From NCBI GenBank assembly GCA_023525715.1, contig CM042011.1, positions 65,029,354 to 65,093,353 on the forward strand: a stretch of 64,000 nucleotides of DNA, in the 5' to 3' direction. The translations under genes were made by a program, and so were the position numbers. Of the stretch, positions 34,466-46,843 are shown in pieces (the stretch's first letter is position 1; every line of letters begins with the position of its first letter). The DNA comes from Cichorium intybus. Lineage: Eukaryota; Streptophyta; Magnoliopsida; Asterales; Asteraceae. The notes beneath the pieces are model-generated. The model had not been told where the DNA came from and searched no databases. It saw only the letters and a list, made by a program, of their open reading frames with translations.

Positions 34466-35632
34466 ATGAGAAATACAAGAAGTAATCCCACTGGTGCAAA
34501 TTCGGGACGTGGAACATCAAGGAGTGGACCAGCCCGTTCGCAAGGCATAGATGGAGGAAGGGCAAGAGCACCAGTGAGGGAACCCGTGGGTGAAAATCCA
34601 CCAGATATACGGGCTATAGTGGCTGATGTGGTGAGGGAGTTGATGCCTACGCTAATGAACAACCCAAACCCAAGTGAAGTGGCTGCAAAAAGCATTCATG
34701 ACAAGCAGCCGGAAGATGAAAGTCACGAAGAAAGCCATGCCCGTTCAGAAAAAGATAAACAGCGCGGGGAAGCTTTTGAAAAGAAAGTCGGATGTACTTA
34801 CAAAGCTTTCCTTAGTTATAAACCAAAAGAATTCTCGGGGACAGACAATCCAGTCCAGGCAATGGAATGGATAATTCATATTGAAAAAGTGTTCCGAGTC
34901 AGTAAATGTGCTGAAGGGGACAAAGTAGAATTTGCTACAAACCAATTGACGAGCAGTGCATTACACTGGTGGCAGATTTATAGCAAGTCATTGGGTCCTG
35001 ATTCATCCCTAACAATACCTTGGGAGCAATTCAAGACCAAGTTTAATGAAGAGTATTGTTCAGAGGTAGCCATAAAAAAGTTAGAGGACGAATTTTTGCA
35101 TATGGAACAAGGTTCCCAATCTGTCCAAGAATACACTCTGAGCTTTCTGGAGAAAGCAAGATTTGCAGAACACCATGTCAACACCGAAAAGAGGAAGATT
35201 GATAAGTATGTTTGGGGGCTGACGACCCGAATCATAGAAATTGTGCAACCACTGAAGCTATCTACTTTCCGACAAGTGGTGGATAGGGCCACCGAAAGGG
35301 AGACAGAATTGAAACGACAAGAAGATGAAAAGAAAGCCATTGAAACTAAAAGAAAGGCGGAAGACCAAGGTTGGACGCCTCAGAAAAAGTCACAACAAAC
35401 TGGGTCTAAGGGTAAAGGCCAGAAAGACGAAGGAAAGTGGTGTGAAAAGTGCAGAAAAAGGCACTCTGGGAGTTGCCGGGTCAACACTACATCTGCAAAT
35501 TGTCGAAATTGTGGAAAACCGGGGCATGAAGCTAGTAACTGTCGGGCGGAGCGTAGTTGTTTCCAATGCGGAGCTACAGATCATATTCGCCTGAACTGTC
35601 CTGAGTTGAAATTTGGAGCATTCAGTGATTGA
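34466..35632 (+). CDS. Gag polyprotein of gypsy element 3 (388 aa)
   Basis: Capsid/nucleocapsid protein that would assemble the cytoplasmic virus-like particle and package element RNA. Residues 1-110 are a charged, Gly/Arg- and Glu-rich leader. About 115-260 is the retrotransposon gag domain (PKEFSGTDNPVQAMEWI, SSALHWWQIYSKSLG, 'FKTKFNEEYC'). About 265-335 is Lys/Glu-rich. Two zinc knuckles follow: CRNCGKPGHEASNC (about 345-358) and CFQCGATDHIRLNC (about 364-377), preceded by an incomplete CEKC...H...C cluster. The frame is open for its full length. The terminal TGA (35,630) lies in frame with continuing gag-protease linker text, so it may be a nonsense mutation in an originally longer gag-pol frame rather than a natural end. 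The start at 34,466 is 137 bp after the PBS. Confidence 0.9.
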   Translation: MRNTRSNPTGANSGRGTSRSGPARSQGIDGGRARAPVREPVGENPPDIRAIVADVVRELMPTLMNNPNPSEVAAKSIHDKQPEDESHEESHARSEKDKQRGEAFEKKVGCTYKAFLSYKPKEFSGTDNPVQAMEWIIHIEKVFRVSKCAEGDKVEFATNQLTSSALHWWQIYSKSLGPDSSLTIPWEQFKTKFNEEYCSEVAIKKLEDEFLHMEQGSQSVQEYTLSFLEKARFAEHHVNTEKRKIDKYVWGLTTRIIEIVQPLKLSTFRQVVDRATERETELKRQEDEKKAIETKRKAEDQGWTPQKKSQQTGSKGKGQKDEGKWCEKCRKRHSGSCRVNTTSANCRNCGKPGHEASNCRAERSCFQCGATDHIRLNCPELKFGAFSD

Positions 35633-35769
35633 TCTAGAAATGATCAGGGAGGAAAGAAAGAGGAGGTGAAGAACCGAGAAAGACAGGTAGCCTCGCGAGC
35701 CTTTCAAATGACCGTTGAGGAAGCTCGTGAAAAGACAGATGTGGTTACAGGTATCTTCACTCTCAACTC
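35633..35769 (+). pseudogene. Gag-protease linker of element 3, cut by Copia
   Basis: Same frame as gag. Text (ERQVASRAFQMTVEEAREK, then 'TDVVTGIFTLNS') is the usual junction leading to the aspartic protease. It stops at the Copia insertion point and resumes at 44,750. Confidence 0.85.
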
Positions 35770-35774
35770 CATAC

Positions 35775-36920
<1,146 letters not shown>

Positions 36921-36933
36921 ATCTCCCACTTGC
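36921..36933 (-). promoter_or_regulatory. Polypurine tract of the Copia element
   Basis: Minus strand GCAAGTGGGAGAT, immediately before the 3' LTR; primer for plus-strand DNA synthesis. Confidence 0.9.
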
Positions 36934-37700
36934 ACAAGGTTGCATCATAGAACGATATCGACAGTGGTAAACGTCTAGCAACATTTCACTGCCCCCAATA
37001 ACACATGACATTGTGCCATTCAACAACATTCAATTCTTCAGAAAACACGAGGCTCTAATTGATGTATAAGGTTATCTATCAATTATCCCTTTGTCACAGA
37101 CATCATGTTGAACATGAGACATGGATCTTAATCATTCTCATTTTATGTTCAACTTTCAAACAGGCGCCTTAGATGTCTAACTCTTAACACATAAGAGGAA
37201 CAAATCCCGTCTTGACTACATACGCCTCTCATATAGTTAGTACTATGCATGAGTATGGCCTTTATGGTTGTCTGTATTTCAAGAACAACAGTAAACCATA
37301 TCAAAGCATAGTACACTCTACACTTGAGTCCCAAATATGTATCTCAGGTCAAAGGATACAATGATAATACCTTTATTCAAGAATCACTTATGATGATGAT
37401 CTATGGAGTGATCTTGAAACGGGTCAAGTCCAATACTTGTTTACTGACAAGTACCTATGAATTTGGTTGCAACCTTTTGCTACTTTTACCCATAAAAGTC
37501 AACCAATCCAATTCATATTAGTCTTACTTCATAATTGCTCCCACAACTATGATCGACTATGGACGTTTAGAATAACTAAATTATTCAAGGATTAAACATG
37601 CTAATAAAACACAATAATTATGAATGAAACATCACGTCACATATATTACATAATTCTTGTCGTTTACATAAGTTCATATTCATAAAACATTAAACACAAA

Positions 37701-40301
37701 TCAAATCCATTCATTAGAAAAACGGAGTCCTATACCTTTAGCATGACTTTCATGCTTAGTTTGGGGTAAAGGTTTCGTGAATGGGTCTGCCAAATTTTGA
37801 TCTGTATGAACCTTGTGAATACTTATTTCACCATTCTTAACTTCATGTCTAATGTAGTTATACCTTCGGTGAATGTGTTTGGTCTTTTGATGCAATCTAG
37901 GTTCCTTTGCTTGAGCTATAGCACCTAGATTGTCACAGAAGATTTCTATAGGGTCCCGAATGGAAGGAACAACCCCTAGATCTTCTATGAACTTTCTCAT
38001 CCATACAGCTTCTTGAGCAGCTTCCGAAGCAGCAACATACTCTGATTCTGTAGTGGATTGTGCAATCACTTCTTGTTTGGAACTCTTCCAAGACACGGCT
38101 CCTCCATTTAAAATAAAGACATACCCAGATTGAGATTTCGAATCATCCCTATCTGTTTGGAAGCTTGCGTCAGTGTAACCCTTTACCTTTAAGCTTTCTT
38201 CCAAACCGCCGTAAACTAAGAACATATCTTTAGTTCTTCTCAAGTACTTAAGAATGTTCTTTACAGCAGTCCAGTGGGCTTCACCTGGGTTCTGTTGATA
38301 CCTACTAGTCATACTTAAGGCACATGAGACGTCGGGCCTAGTGCATAACATGGCATACATGATGGACCCAATTGCCGAAGCATATGGGACATGTTTCATC
38401 CTATCAAGTTCAGTCCTAGTGTTTGGGCACTGAGACTTGCTTAGAATGGTGCCATGAGGCATTGGCAAGAATCCTCTTTTGGAGTCTTGCATCTTGAACC
38501 TTTTCATGATTTTATCAATATATACACTTTGGCTAAGACCAATAAGTCTCTTAGATCTATCTCTATAGATCTTTATGCCTAATACATAAGCAGCTTCCCC
38601 TAGATCCTTCATTGAGAAACAACTCTCAAGGAACGCTTTGACACCTTTTAAGGTTGGGATGTCATTTCCAAATAAAAGTATGTCATCTACATACAATACT
38701 AGGATTATGACAATGCTCCCACTAGCTTTCTTGTAAACACAGGAGTCATCCTCATTTTTGATGAATCCAAAACTCGTAATCTTTTCATCAAAACGGATGT
38801 TCCATGTTCGAGACGCTTGCTTTAATCCATAGATAGATCTTTTAAGCTTGCACACTTTGTTTGGATGCTTGGGATCGACAAAACCTTCAGGTTGATCCAT
38901 ATAGACATCTTCCAATAAGTATCCATTAAGGAAAGCGGTCTTGACATCCATTTGCCATATCTCATAATCATAGTACGCGGCTATGGCAAAAAGTATCCTA
39001 ATCGACTTGATCATTGCCACTGGAGAAAAGGTCTCATCATAGTCAATACCATGAGTCTGTGAGTATCCTTTAGCGACAAGTCTAGCCTTAAAAGTGTGAA
39101 CATTTCCATCCACGTCGATTTTCTTTTTGAAAACCCATTTGTTCCCAACAGTCTTACAATTGGTGGGAAGATTAACCAAGTTCCAAACTTGATTATCGTG
39201 CATGGATTGCATCTCAGTGTTCATGGCCTCAAGCCATTTATCAGATTCAGGATCTGATATTGCACTCTGATAGTTGACGGGTTCATCAGAATCTATCGTA
39301 TAACATTCCTCTTCCATCAAAAGGTAACCATACCTTTCTGGTTCAATTCGAATCCTACCAGATTTGCGAACACCTTGTGTTACAATTTGTTCCTGATCAA
39401 CCGTTTGTTCAGGTTCAACAATTTCTTGTTGAATGCTAGATTCAACTTCTTGTGTATCAGGTTGTGGTTCCTGAAGTTCCTCAAGTTCCACAAACCTCCC
39501 ACTAGCCTCTTCCGTCAGAAACTTGTTTTCTAAGAATTCAGCTTTTCGAGAAATAAATATCTTATTCTCAATGGGATTGTAGAAATAGTATCCAAGACAA
39601 TCTTTCGGATACCCTACAAAGATACATTTAGTTGAACGGGGTTCTAATTTGTTTGAAGCTTCTTGTCTAACATAAGCTTCACAACCCCATACCTTGAGAT
39701 AGGATAAAGATGGAACCCTTCCATGCCATATCTCATAAGGCGTTTTATCTACCTTCTTAGTAGGTGCCATGTTTAGGAGACGAGCAGCTGTTTGTAAAGC
39801 ATAACCCCAAAAAGATAAAGGTAGAGTACTTCTACTCATCATGGATCGAACCATATCCAATAGTGTTCGGTTCCGCCTCTCAGACACACCATTATGTTGT
39901 GGTGTTCCAGGTGGAGTAAGTTGTGAAACAATTCCACAAGTCTTACAATGATCCATAAAGTTTGTACTTAAGTACTCACCTCCTCTATCAGAACGAAGAA
40001 CTTTAATTGTTTTGTTGAGTTGATTTTCCACTTCACTTTGAAACGTTTTGAACATTTCAAACGCCTCATGTTTATGTTTAATTAAATAAACATATCCAAC
40101 ACGACTAAAGTCGTCAGTGAAGGTGATGAAATATCTTTCACCATATCTAGTCATTGGCTTGAAAGGACCACATACATCCGTATGTATGATTCCTAACAAG
40201 TCCTTTGCTCTTTCATTGGTTCCAGAGAAAGGAGCTTTAGTCATCTTGCCATGTAAACAAGATTCACATATATCAAATGAGTCATTCTCATTTGCCTTCA
40301 A
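37701..40301 (-). CDS. Copia pol: integrase, RT, RNase H (866 codons open)
   Basis: C-terminal two thirds of the gag-pol polyprotein. Residues 1-30 hold the end of the integrase zinc-binding region (CESCLHGKMTKAPF). The integrase core has D42 (HTDVCGPF), D105 (RSDRGGEY) and E141 (NGVSERRNRT), an exact D-35-E spacing. A Gln/Glu-rich linker spans about 270-310. RT starts near 380; the catalytic YVDD is at 537-540. RNase H has D711 (GYTDASFQTD), the ESEYVAASEA motif (752-761) and D790. The tail 'HKVHTDQNLADPFTKPLPQ'-like motif closes the protein. All catalytic residues are present and the frame is open. Its first Met is internal: the true polyprotein begins at 41,720 and a TGA at 40,362-40,364 separates the parts, so integrase/RT would need read-through or trans supply. 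Confidence 0.95.
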   Translation of the reverse strand: MKANENDSFDICESCLHGKMTKAPFSGTNERAKDLLGIIHTDVCGPFKPMTRYGERYFITFTDDFSRVGYVYLIKHKHEAFEMFKTFQSEVENQLNKTIKVLRSDRGGEYLSTNFMDHCKTCGIVSQLTPPGTPQHNGVSERRNRTLLDMVRSMMSRSTLPLSFWGYALQTAARLLNMAPTKKVDKTPYEIWHGRVPSLSYLKVWGCEAYVRQEASNKLEPRSTKCIFVGYPKDCLGYYFYNPIENKIFISRKAEFLENKFLTEEASGRFVELEELQEPQPDTQEVESSIQQEIVEPEQTVDQEQIVTQGVRKSGRIRIEPERYGYLLMEEECYTIDSDEPVNYQSAISDPESDKWLEAMNTEMQSMHDNQVWNLVNLPTNCKTVGNKWVFKKKIDVDGNVHTFKARLVAKGYSQTHGIDYDETFSPVAMIKSIRILFAIAAYYDYEIWQMDVKTAFLNGYLLEDVYMDQPEGFVDPKHPNKVCKLKRSIYGLKQASRTWNIRFDEKITSFGFIKNEDDSCVYKKASGSIVIILVLYVDDILLFGNDIPTLKGVKAFLESCFSMKDLGEAAYVLGIKIYRDRSKRLIGLSQSVYIDKIMKRFKMQDSKRGFLPMPHGTILSKSQCPNTRTELDRMKHVPYASAIGSIMYAMLCTRPDVSCALSMTSRYQQNPGEAHWTAVKNILKYLRRTKDMFLVYGGLEESLKVKGYTDASFQTDRDDSKSQSGYVFILNGGAVSWKSSKQEVIAQSTTESEYVAASEAAQEAVWMRKFIEDLGVVPSIRDPIEIFCDNLGAIAQAKEPRLHQKTKHIHRRYNYIRHEVKNGEISIHKVHTDQNLADPFTKPLPQTKHESHAKGIGLRFSNEWI

Positions 40302-40361
40302 AAGTCCACTCTTTTGAAGTTGGGATATGCGATTCTTGTTTATATGCCCAAGGCGACAATG

Positions 40362-41720
40362 TCATAGATAGGTTTGACTCAAATCAAATTTGGGTTTCTT
40401 GGTGAAAGTGTGGTATAAAGAGCCATTGTTAGTCTTTTCATCAAGGTTTACTTCATAAATTCCATTTAAAGGCTTAGCCTTAAAATAGAATACATTATTT
40501 TTGTAAACACAAATATCATCATTATTAAAGGAAAGATCAAATCCACATTGTCTTAATTTAGCAACCGAAATAATATTCCTAGTCAAGCTAGGAACATAGT
40601 AAACATTCAACAATGTCACACACAAGCCATTAGGTAGTAATAAATTAAAACTTCCAATTGAATCCACCGCAACCCTTGCATTGTTTCCAACCCGAAGTAC
40701 TACCTCATTTGCCTTCAGTCGCCTACTCCTTTTGAACCCCTGCAACATATTACATATGTGAGTTCCACAACCAGTATCAAATACCCATGTGTTAGGAGAT
40801 AAATTATAAAGTTCTAGGTCTATCACATAGATACTTGAAGTGCCTTCACCGGCCTTCTTCTTTTTCAACTCCGCAAGATAGGTAGGGCAATTTCTCTTCC
40901 AATGCCCAGCTTTGCCACATTCAAAGCATGTGTCTTCTTTGGCAACCTTTGCCTTCTTCTTGGGCGGATGGGAAGGTTGGACAACTTTCTTGCCCTTACC
41001 TTTGAAAGCTTTTGCTTTCCCTTTGCCCTTGGAGTTGGTGGGGTGTTCTGGTCTAGTTCTCTTTGTTCCACCTTCCTTGATCATGAGAACTTGAGTGGTT
41101 TTCTTAGGCAGATTCTTTTCTGCGGTAATTAGCATCCCATGTAATTCCGGGATAGTCTTGTTTAAACCATTCATGTTAAAATTCATGACAAAAGGATCAA
41201 AGGACTTTGTCAAGGAGTTAAGGATCATATCCGTTGCTAGCTCTTCGGGCATCACAACTCCAAGACGTGCCAAATGATCAATGTGACTCTTCATTTTGAG
41301 CACATAAGAGCTTACCGACTGCCCATCCTCCATCTTGCAAGCATGGAAAGCCCGAACAGTTTCGAACCTTTCCGTTCTTGCAAGTTGTTGGAACATTTCC
41401 TTTAGTTGATGAATCATGTCATAGGCTGAATGATTCTCCAAATCCTTCTAAAGGTCAGGAATCATGGTTGCCAACATGAGGCATGATGCATCGATGGAAT
41501 CATCCATCTTTTTAAGCCATGCATCGTGTGCGGGCTTAGGAATGGCAGGGGGCTCTTCTGGAAGTGGTTCATTGAGAACATATTCTTTCTTTTCTTGTTT
41601 GAGAACAATTCTCACACTACGGTGCCAATCCAAGAAGTTGGTATGGTTAAGTTTTTCTCCTTCAAGGAGAGACCGTAGTGAGGTTTTGTTAGGAGCCGAG
41701 TGTGTGTTGTTTGGTGCCAT
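40362..41720 (-). pseudogene. Copia gag and protease, two premature stops
   Basis: Starts at Met 41,720 (MAPNNTHSAPNKTSLRSLLE), in the same frame as pol. A TAG at 41,448-41,450 interrupts after 90 codons. The frame then stays open to a TGA at 40,362-40,364. Domains after the first stop (numbering from Met 41,441): gag core 1-110 with 'HACKMEDGQSVSSYVLKMKS' and 'PELHGMLITAEKNLPKK'; a basic Lys-rich stretch 125-170; zinc knuckle CFECGKAGHWKRNC at 172-185; aspartic protease DTGC at 222-225 followed by 'IISVAKLRQCGFDLSFNNDD'. Both stops are single transitions relative to family sequence, the only visible defects in a 4 kb frame. The element is therefore barely dead, or mobilisable in trans. Confidence 0.93.
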
Positions 41721-43615
41721 CTACAAAATTTTAACAAGGTTATATTTAGTAAATTATGATATTAAGTCCTTAATAATTAATACCCTTTCTTGTTTCATAA
41801 ACTTTAATTAATTAAGGTCTAGAATCCAAGTTGCATTACGAATAAGTGGTTAGGTATCCTTTATCCCACCTATTCGAATCAACAAGGTAGGTAACGGTTT
41901 ACCAATTATATCCAAATATAATTTCTAGAGTTATGGGATCCTATTATAACATTTATAAGTTTGGCATGTTTGATCCCATCTATGCCTTGGATTTCTAATG
42001 CTTAGGTGACCTTTATCACAAGAGATTTCCAAACGAATCATCCTACTTAAACGGACGTGTAGTTTTGACAACTATTAATGGTTAGGTGTCCTTTATCCCA
42101 TCAATATTGCAAAACTACTTCTTGTATCACAAGAAGATTCCAAGTGGTTAGGTATCCTTTATCCCACAAGGAAATACAAGTGATACATGAGTGTCTTTAA
42201 GAGGGACGGCATTGATTCGTATTTCATAAGGGATTTGAATGTTTTACAATTCTAATTTTGAAAAACATATGGTATCATGTAGATTGCATGCATCCAATGA
42301 ACATGGTACCATTAAATCTTATTTTGTTAATTGGTTCCTAAATCATAAAATCTCCATTTTATTGATTCTTTGTTTGTGGTCAAGATTACAATTAATATCC
42401 AATATTAAGTTTGAGTTTGATCACATATATTAGAACCAATTTATAATCCTAAATAATTACCATTATTACTTAGGGTTGGAGTTTGTAAGAGTTTATAAAA
42501 TCTCCATTTTATATCTTGTTACAATCATTTTCAAAACTTGACTTAATAGGTTTTAAACAAAACCCATTTTAATAAAACCCATTTTATCACATCTTATGTT
42601 TTAAATGTCAACTTTTGAAAATACAAACTCCTTGATGATTATGTTTAATTATCTAGGTTGTCTAGCATGCAAAATCTTATTTTCATCCACAACATAACAT
42701 AATAAAACATTCAAACATCACAAGCATGCATGGGTGCATAAACACAAGCCAACTAGTTTGATATTTCATGTGAGCCATACATGAAATATCAAGTCCAAAC
42801 CTAGGGACAAAAAGGTGACAAAAACTCAACCAAATGATCTTCGATTTGGCTACAATTTTGCCAAGCTTCTTATATCACCAAATGACACTTGAACCACCAT
42901 TTCTTGACATCACAAAGTGAGATATGAATTTTCTTCTGGACCCTTAAAAGTTGCGAAATCCAGGGGCAGCAGGAAGGGTTTTTGTGGTTTTTTGTTGCAT
43001 TTTTCAATTCATTCTTGGCTATATTGATGCTAATACTTGTTGAAACTTAATGTATATACTAGATATTAAAGTTACCAACAAGTATATCACCAAATAACCA
43101 AGATTTGAATTTTAAAAACACTTTCAAAACAATTTTGAAATCTGGACAGCAGCTCTTCAGAAAGTGCTGCTGTTGGGTGCAATCTTTTCTTACTTCCTTC
43201 TCTTGTTACATTTTGTGAATGAAATAAAATACAACTATTCTAACAATTACAAAATGAATAAAAGAAGTAAATAACTAATTATTATTACAAACCATTTGAA
43301 TAAAAGAATAGATTACAACCAAATCGAATACAAACACAAAACATGCATCATATGGTCCTTGGCTTGTTTATGCACCATTTTATCACATAAAATCATAAGA
43401 AAACCAACACTTTGTTTTTCTAAGGCAACAATTTATGTAACCAAAAGCATGCTAACATAAGATATAGTTGGTTACATAAAATCATAGATAATATATTTGC
43501 ATGTTGCCAAAGAAGCCATGCATGAAACTTTCATTTAAGAAGATGAACATTCATGGCTTCCAAAAACCAAGTTTATCCAAATAAACTTATTATCTAAACA
43601 TGCAATATAGTCATG
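41721..43615 (-). other. Untranslated leader of the Copia element
   Basis: About 1.9 kb between PBS and gag start on the minus strand, unusually long. It holds four copies of a block reading 'gtggttaggt(a/g)tcctttatccca' or close variants (near 41,848, 42,001, 42,081 and 42,142), a degenerate tandem repeat with 60-150 bp spacing. No coding frame. Confidence 0.75.
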
Positions 43616-43627
43616 GCTCTGATACCA
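43616..43627 (-). promoter_or_regulatory. PBS of the Copia element (tRNA-iMet)
   Basis: Minus strand TGGTATCAGAGC, two bases inside the 5' LTR end. Same primer class as gypsy element 3. Confidence 0.92.
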
Positions 43628-43629
43628 AT

Positions 43630-44332
43630 TGTTGGAAATCAAGGTTCATGTAATTAGTTTCAAAACAAAGAGTTTGCAACGGAAGCATAAAATCATGAAC
43701 ACAAATTCCATTTTCAAGAGGATCATGCTACATGCATGTAGAGATAAGATGAAGAACAAACATAGTTTAAGTTCAAGATCATAACCTTTGTTCTTGGGTT
43801 TGGTTTGGATGATTTTGATAGCTAGGAATCAAATTAGAATCCCTCTATAGTTGATCCACCACAAGCTTGAACACCCTTGAATGCTAGTTCCACAACTTGC
43901 AAGATATGACTCCTTTTCTTATGAAACCAAAAACCAATTTTTTCTACGAACTTAAGGAGAGTTTTTGGCTGATTTCTTGAAGCAAGAATGATGTACACAT
44001 GCCCTCAAATTCGTCCAACATATATCCCACCAAGGCAAAAGAAAAGCACATGCAACTAGCTTAAAAGAAAGATCCATTTGATTTCTATAATCAAAAGCTA
44101 GAAGACACAAGGCATCTTCCTTTTCTTTTAAGTTCTTAATGCATTCTTTTCCTTCCAATATGGCTGATTTTATGATGACAAATGAAGTGCTAGTGGGTTC
44201 TTATTATTTATAAAACTTAGATAATAAAAGCTTATAAATAATACATCTTCTTATTTCTTAAATGGGATAACATTTAACCCATAATCATATATATAAATAA
44301 ACCATCTAAATATACAATCTTAATTGTATAAT

Positions 44333-44419
<87 letters not shown>

Positions 44420-44744
44420 TAATTTACCAATTAAATTAAATAAAAGGCTTACTTATAAATCAATTAAATCGTTTAACAATTTAAACAATTTAATTGTTAC
44501 ACTTAATTAATTCATCACATATGAATTATTAATCAACCTTTAATTTTTGTAGTTTATTATTATTTACCTCAAATAATAATAACCTACAAGATTAAATTGC
44601 AAGTTTAGTATCATTTGATGTTAAATCAAATTTAACGTTCTAAATGATCAATTGGTGTCAAACTTGTTGTTGGTGTGACCCTATATGATCATGTATTATT
44701 AGTAATATCATTTTATGATCATCCTTGGGCATATAGAACTAACA
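43630..44744 (-). mobile_element. 5' LTR of the Copia element
   Basis: Nearly identical to 35,775-36,920. The main difference is a single (AT)n tract (44,334-44,415) in place of two tracts. Single-base differences include positions in 'aaac(c/a)aagag', 'tgtt(a/c)ttggg' and 'tctaa/cgaac'. Confidence 0.95.
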
Positions 44745-44749
44745 CATAC

Positions 44750-45078
44750 CTGTCTATGTTATATTTGATCCAAGGGCTACACATTGTTTTGTATCAGAGT
44801 CTTTGATGTCTCGCTTGAATGTACCACTAACTCCTATGGATGAAAGCTTGGAAGTAGCTATAGCAGATGGTAGATATGTTTGGGTTTCCGAACACCTGGA
44901 AGGTTGTCAGCTCAAAATCTACGGGACCACTTTCCCTATAGATTTGAAGCCGATGGCTACTAATGAATTTGGGGTAATCGTGGGTATGGATTGGTTAGCA
45001 ACGAATTATGCTAACATGGATTGTAGAAACAAAAGCATCACAGTATTATCACCGGATGGGGAATGGATAAAGATTTAG
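44750..45078 (+). pseudogene. Aspartic protease of gypsy element 3, 3' part
   Basis: Continues the frame cut at 35,769. Reads 'VIFDPRATHCFVSESLMSRL' then 'VPLTPMDESLEVAIADG' and 'TNEFGVIVGMDWLATNYANM' and ends at a TAG (45,076-45,078). The catalytic box, normally Asp-Ser/Thr-Gly-Ala, reads DPRA: the Asp is kept but the next two residues are changed, so the enzyme was probably inactive even before the Copia insertion separated it, or decayed afterwards. Confidence 0.88.
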
Positions 45079-46164
45079 GGTGAACGACCTCGGTTGAGAA
45101 TGCCGGTTATCTCCTTTGCTCAAGCCCGAAGCTATATTAGTAAAGGATGGATGTCTTATTTGGCCTATGTAACAGTGTCTAAGCCAATAAAGGTGGGGGT
45201 AGCGAATGTAAACATGGTAAACGAATTCCCAGATGTATTTCCAGATGAACTTCCAGGGTTGCCACCAGATCGATAGGTAGAGTTCACGATTGAACTAGTC
45301 CCGGGAGTTGCTCCTGTTGCTCGAGCTCCATATCATTTAGCACCTTCAGAAATGGTGGAACTGCGAAAGCAACTGGAAGAACTGTTAGATAGGGGTTTCA
45401 TCAGACCGAGTACATCGCCTTGGGGAGCCCCTATCCTGGTTGTTAAGAAGAAAGACGGGTCAATGCGTATGTGTATTGACTACCGGGAACTGAACAAGAT
45501 CACGGTGAAGAATAAGTATCCGCTACCCAGAATTGATGACATGTTTGATCAACTACAGGGAGCATCTTATTTTTCTAAAATTGACCTGAGATCAGGGTAC
45601 CATCAGTTGAAGATTCGAGAATCTGACATTCCAAAGACAGCTTTTCGTACACGATACGGTCATTATGAGTTTTTGGTGAGGCCTTTCGGGTTAACCAATG
45701 CTTCGGCTGTATTCATGGATCTCATGAACCGGGTGTGCCGTCCGTTCCTCGACACCTCGGTGATAGTATTTATAGACGATATATTGGTTTATTCGCGAAG
45801 CCAAGCCGAGCATGAAGTGCATCTGCGACAAATGTTGGAGTTGCTTCGCCACAAAAAGTTGTATGCAAAATTCTCCAAGTGTGAATTCTGGCTAAGAGAA
45901 GTTCAATTTCTTGGCCATGTAATTAATGCCGAAGGGGTAAAAGTCGACCCAGCGAAAATTGAAGCCGTGATGAAGTGGGAACCGCCTCGAAGTCCGACTG
46001 AGGTACGAAGTTTCCTCGGTTTGGCAGGCTATTATAGAAGATTTGTCGGGAATTTCTCCTCGATAGCTGCCCCGTTGACCAAGTTGACCAAGAAAGGTGA
46101 AAAATTTGAATGGGCGGAAAAAACAACAAGAAGCTTTTCAAAGGTTGAAACAAGCCTTATGTGA
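45079..46164 (+). pseudogene. Reverse transcriptase of gypsy element 3
   Basis: Same frame as the protease until a frameshift. Stops: TAG 45,076 and TAG 45,274. Motifs: NEFPDVFPDELPGLPPDR (upstream), 'PSTSPWGAPILVVKKKDGSM', 'CIDYRELNKITVKNKYPLPR', 'SYFSKIDLRSGYHQL', the catalytic FIDDILVYS box near 45,769-45,795 (both Asp present), and 'KFSKCEFWLREVQFLGHV'. The connection 'VRSFLGLAGYYRRFVGNFS' follows. An extra A in a run near 46,118-46,123 shifts the frame and ends the ORF at 46,164. Confidence 0.93.
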
Positions 46165-46843
46165 AGCACCGGTGTTAGCACTACCGCAAAGCGGAGAAGA
46201 ATATGTGATCTAGAGCGATGCTTCTAGAGTCGACCTTGGATGTGTGTTAATGCAGAAAGGTCGGGTAATAGCTTATGCGTCTCGCCAACTAAAAGAAGCC
46301 GAGAAGAAATATCCAGTTCATGATCTGGAATTAGCTGCTGTGATTTTAGCACTGAAGTTGTGGAGACGCTACTTGTATGGTGTGAAGTTTATTATATATA
46401 CGGATCATAAAAGCTTGAAGTATCTGTTTGACCAAAAAGAGCTTAATATGAGACAAAAAAGGTGGATGGAGCTACTCAAAGACTTTGACTGTGAAATTCT
46501 GTACCACCCTGGCAAGGTGAATGTGGTGGCAGATGCTCTAAGCCGGAAAGAAGCTCCTTTGAATGTTACATCCGCATGTTTGGGTGTAGCAAGTCGGTTA
46601 CCCGAACTGATCCGTTTGGCACAGGAAGAAGCGTGCAAGCCTGAACATGCAAAAAGCGAGCGAATGGTTGGGTATTTGAAGCATCTGGAGGAAAATGTAC
46701 AGAAATTGAAAACCTTTAGAGGTCGCGTGTGGGTCCCAAAACAAGGAGAAGCGCGGAACTTGCTTTTAGAAGATGCACACTGTAGTCGATATGAAGTTCA
46801 TCCGGGTAGTACCAAGATGTATCGGACGTTAAAACCGTTGTAA
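46165..46843 (+). pseudogene. RNase H of gypsy element 3
   Basis: The frame resumes +1. A TAG (46,211-46,213) precedes the catalytic 'SDAS' text. Open from 46,214 to a TAA at 46,841: 'RVIAYASRQLKEAEKKYPVH', 'DLELAAVILALKLWRRYLYG', 'FIIYTDHKSLKYLFDQKELN', 'GKVNVVADALSRKEAPL'. The integrase zinc finger His residues appear near the end ('EVHPGSTKMYRTL'). Confidence 0.92.
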
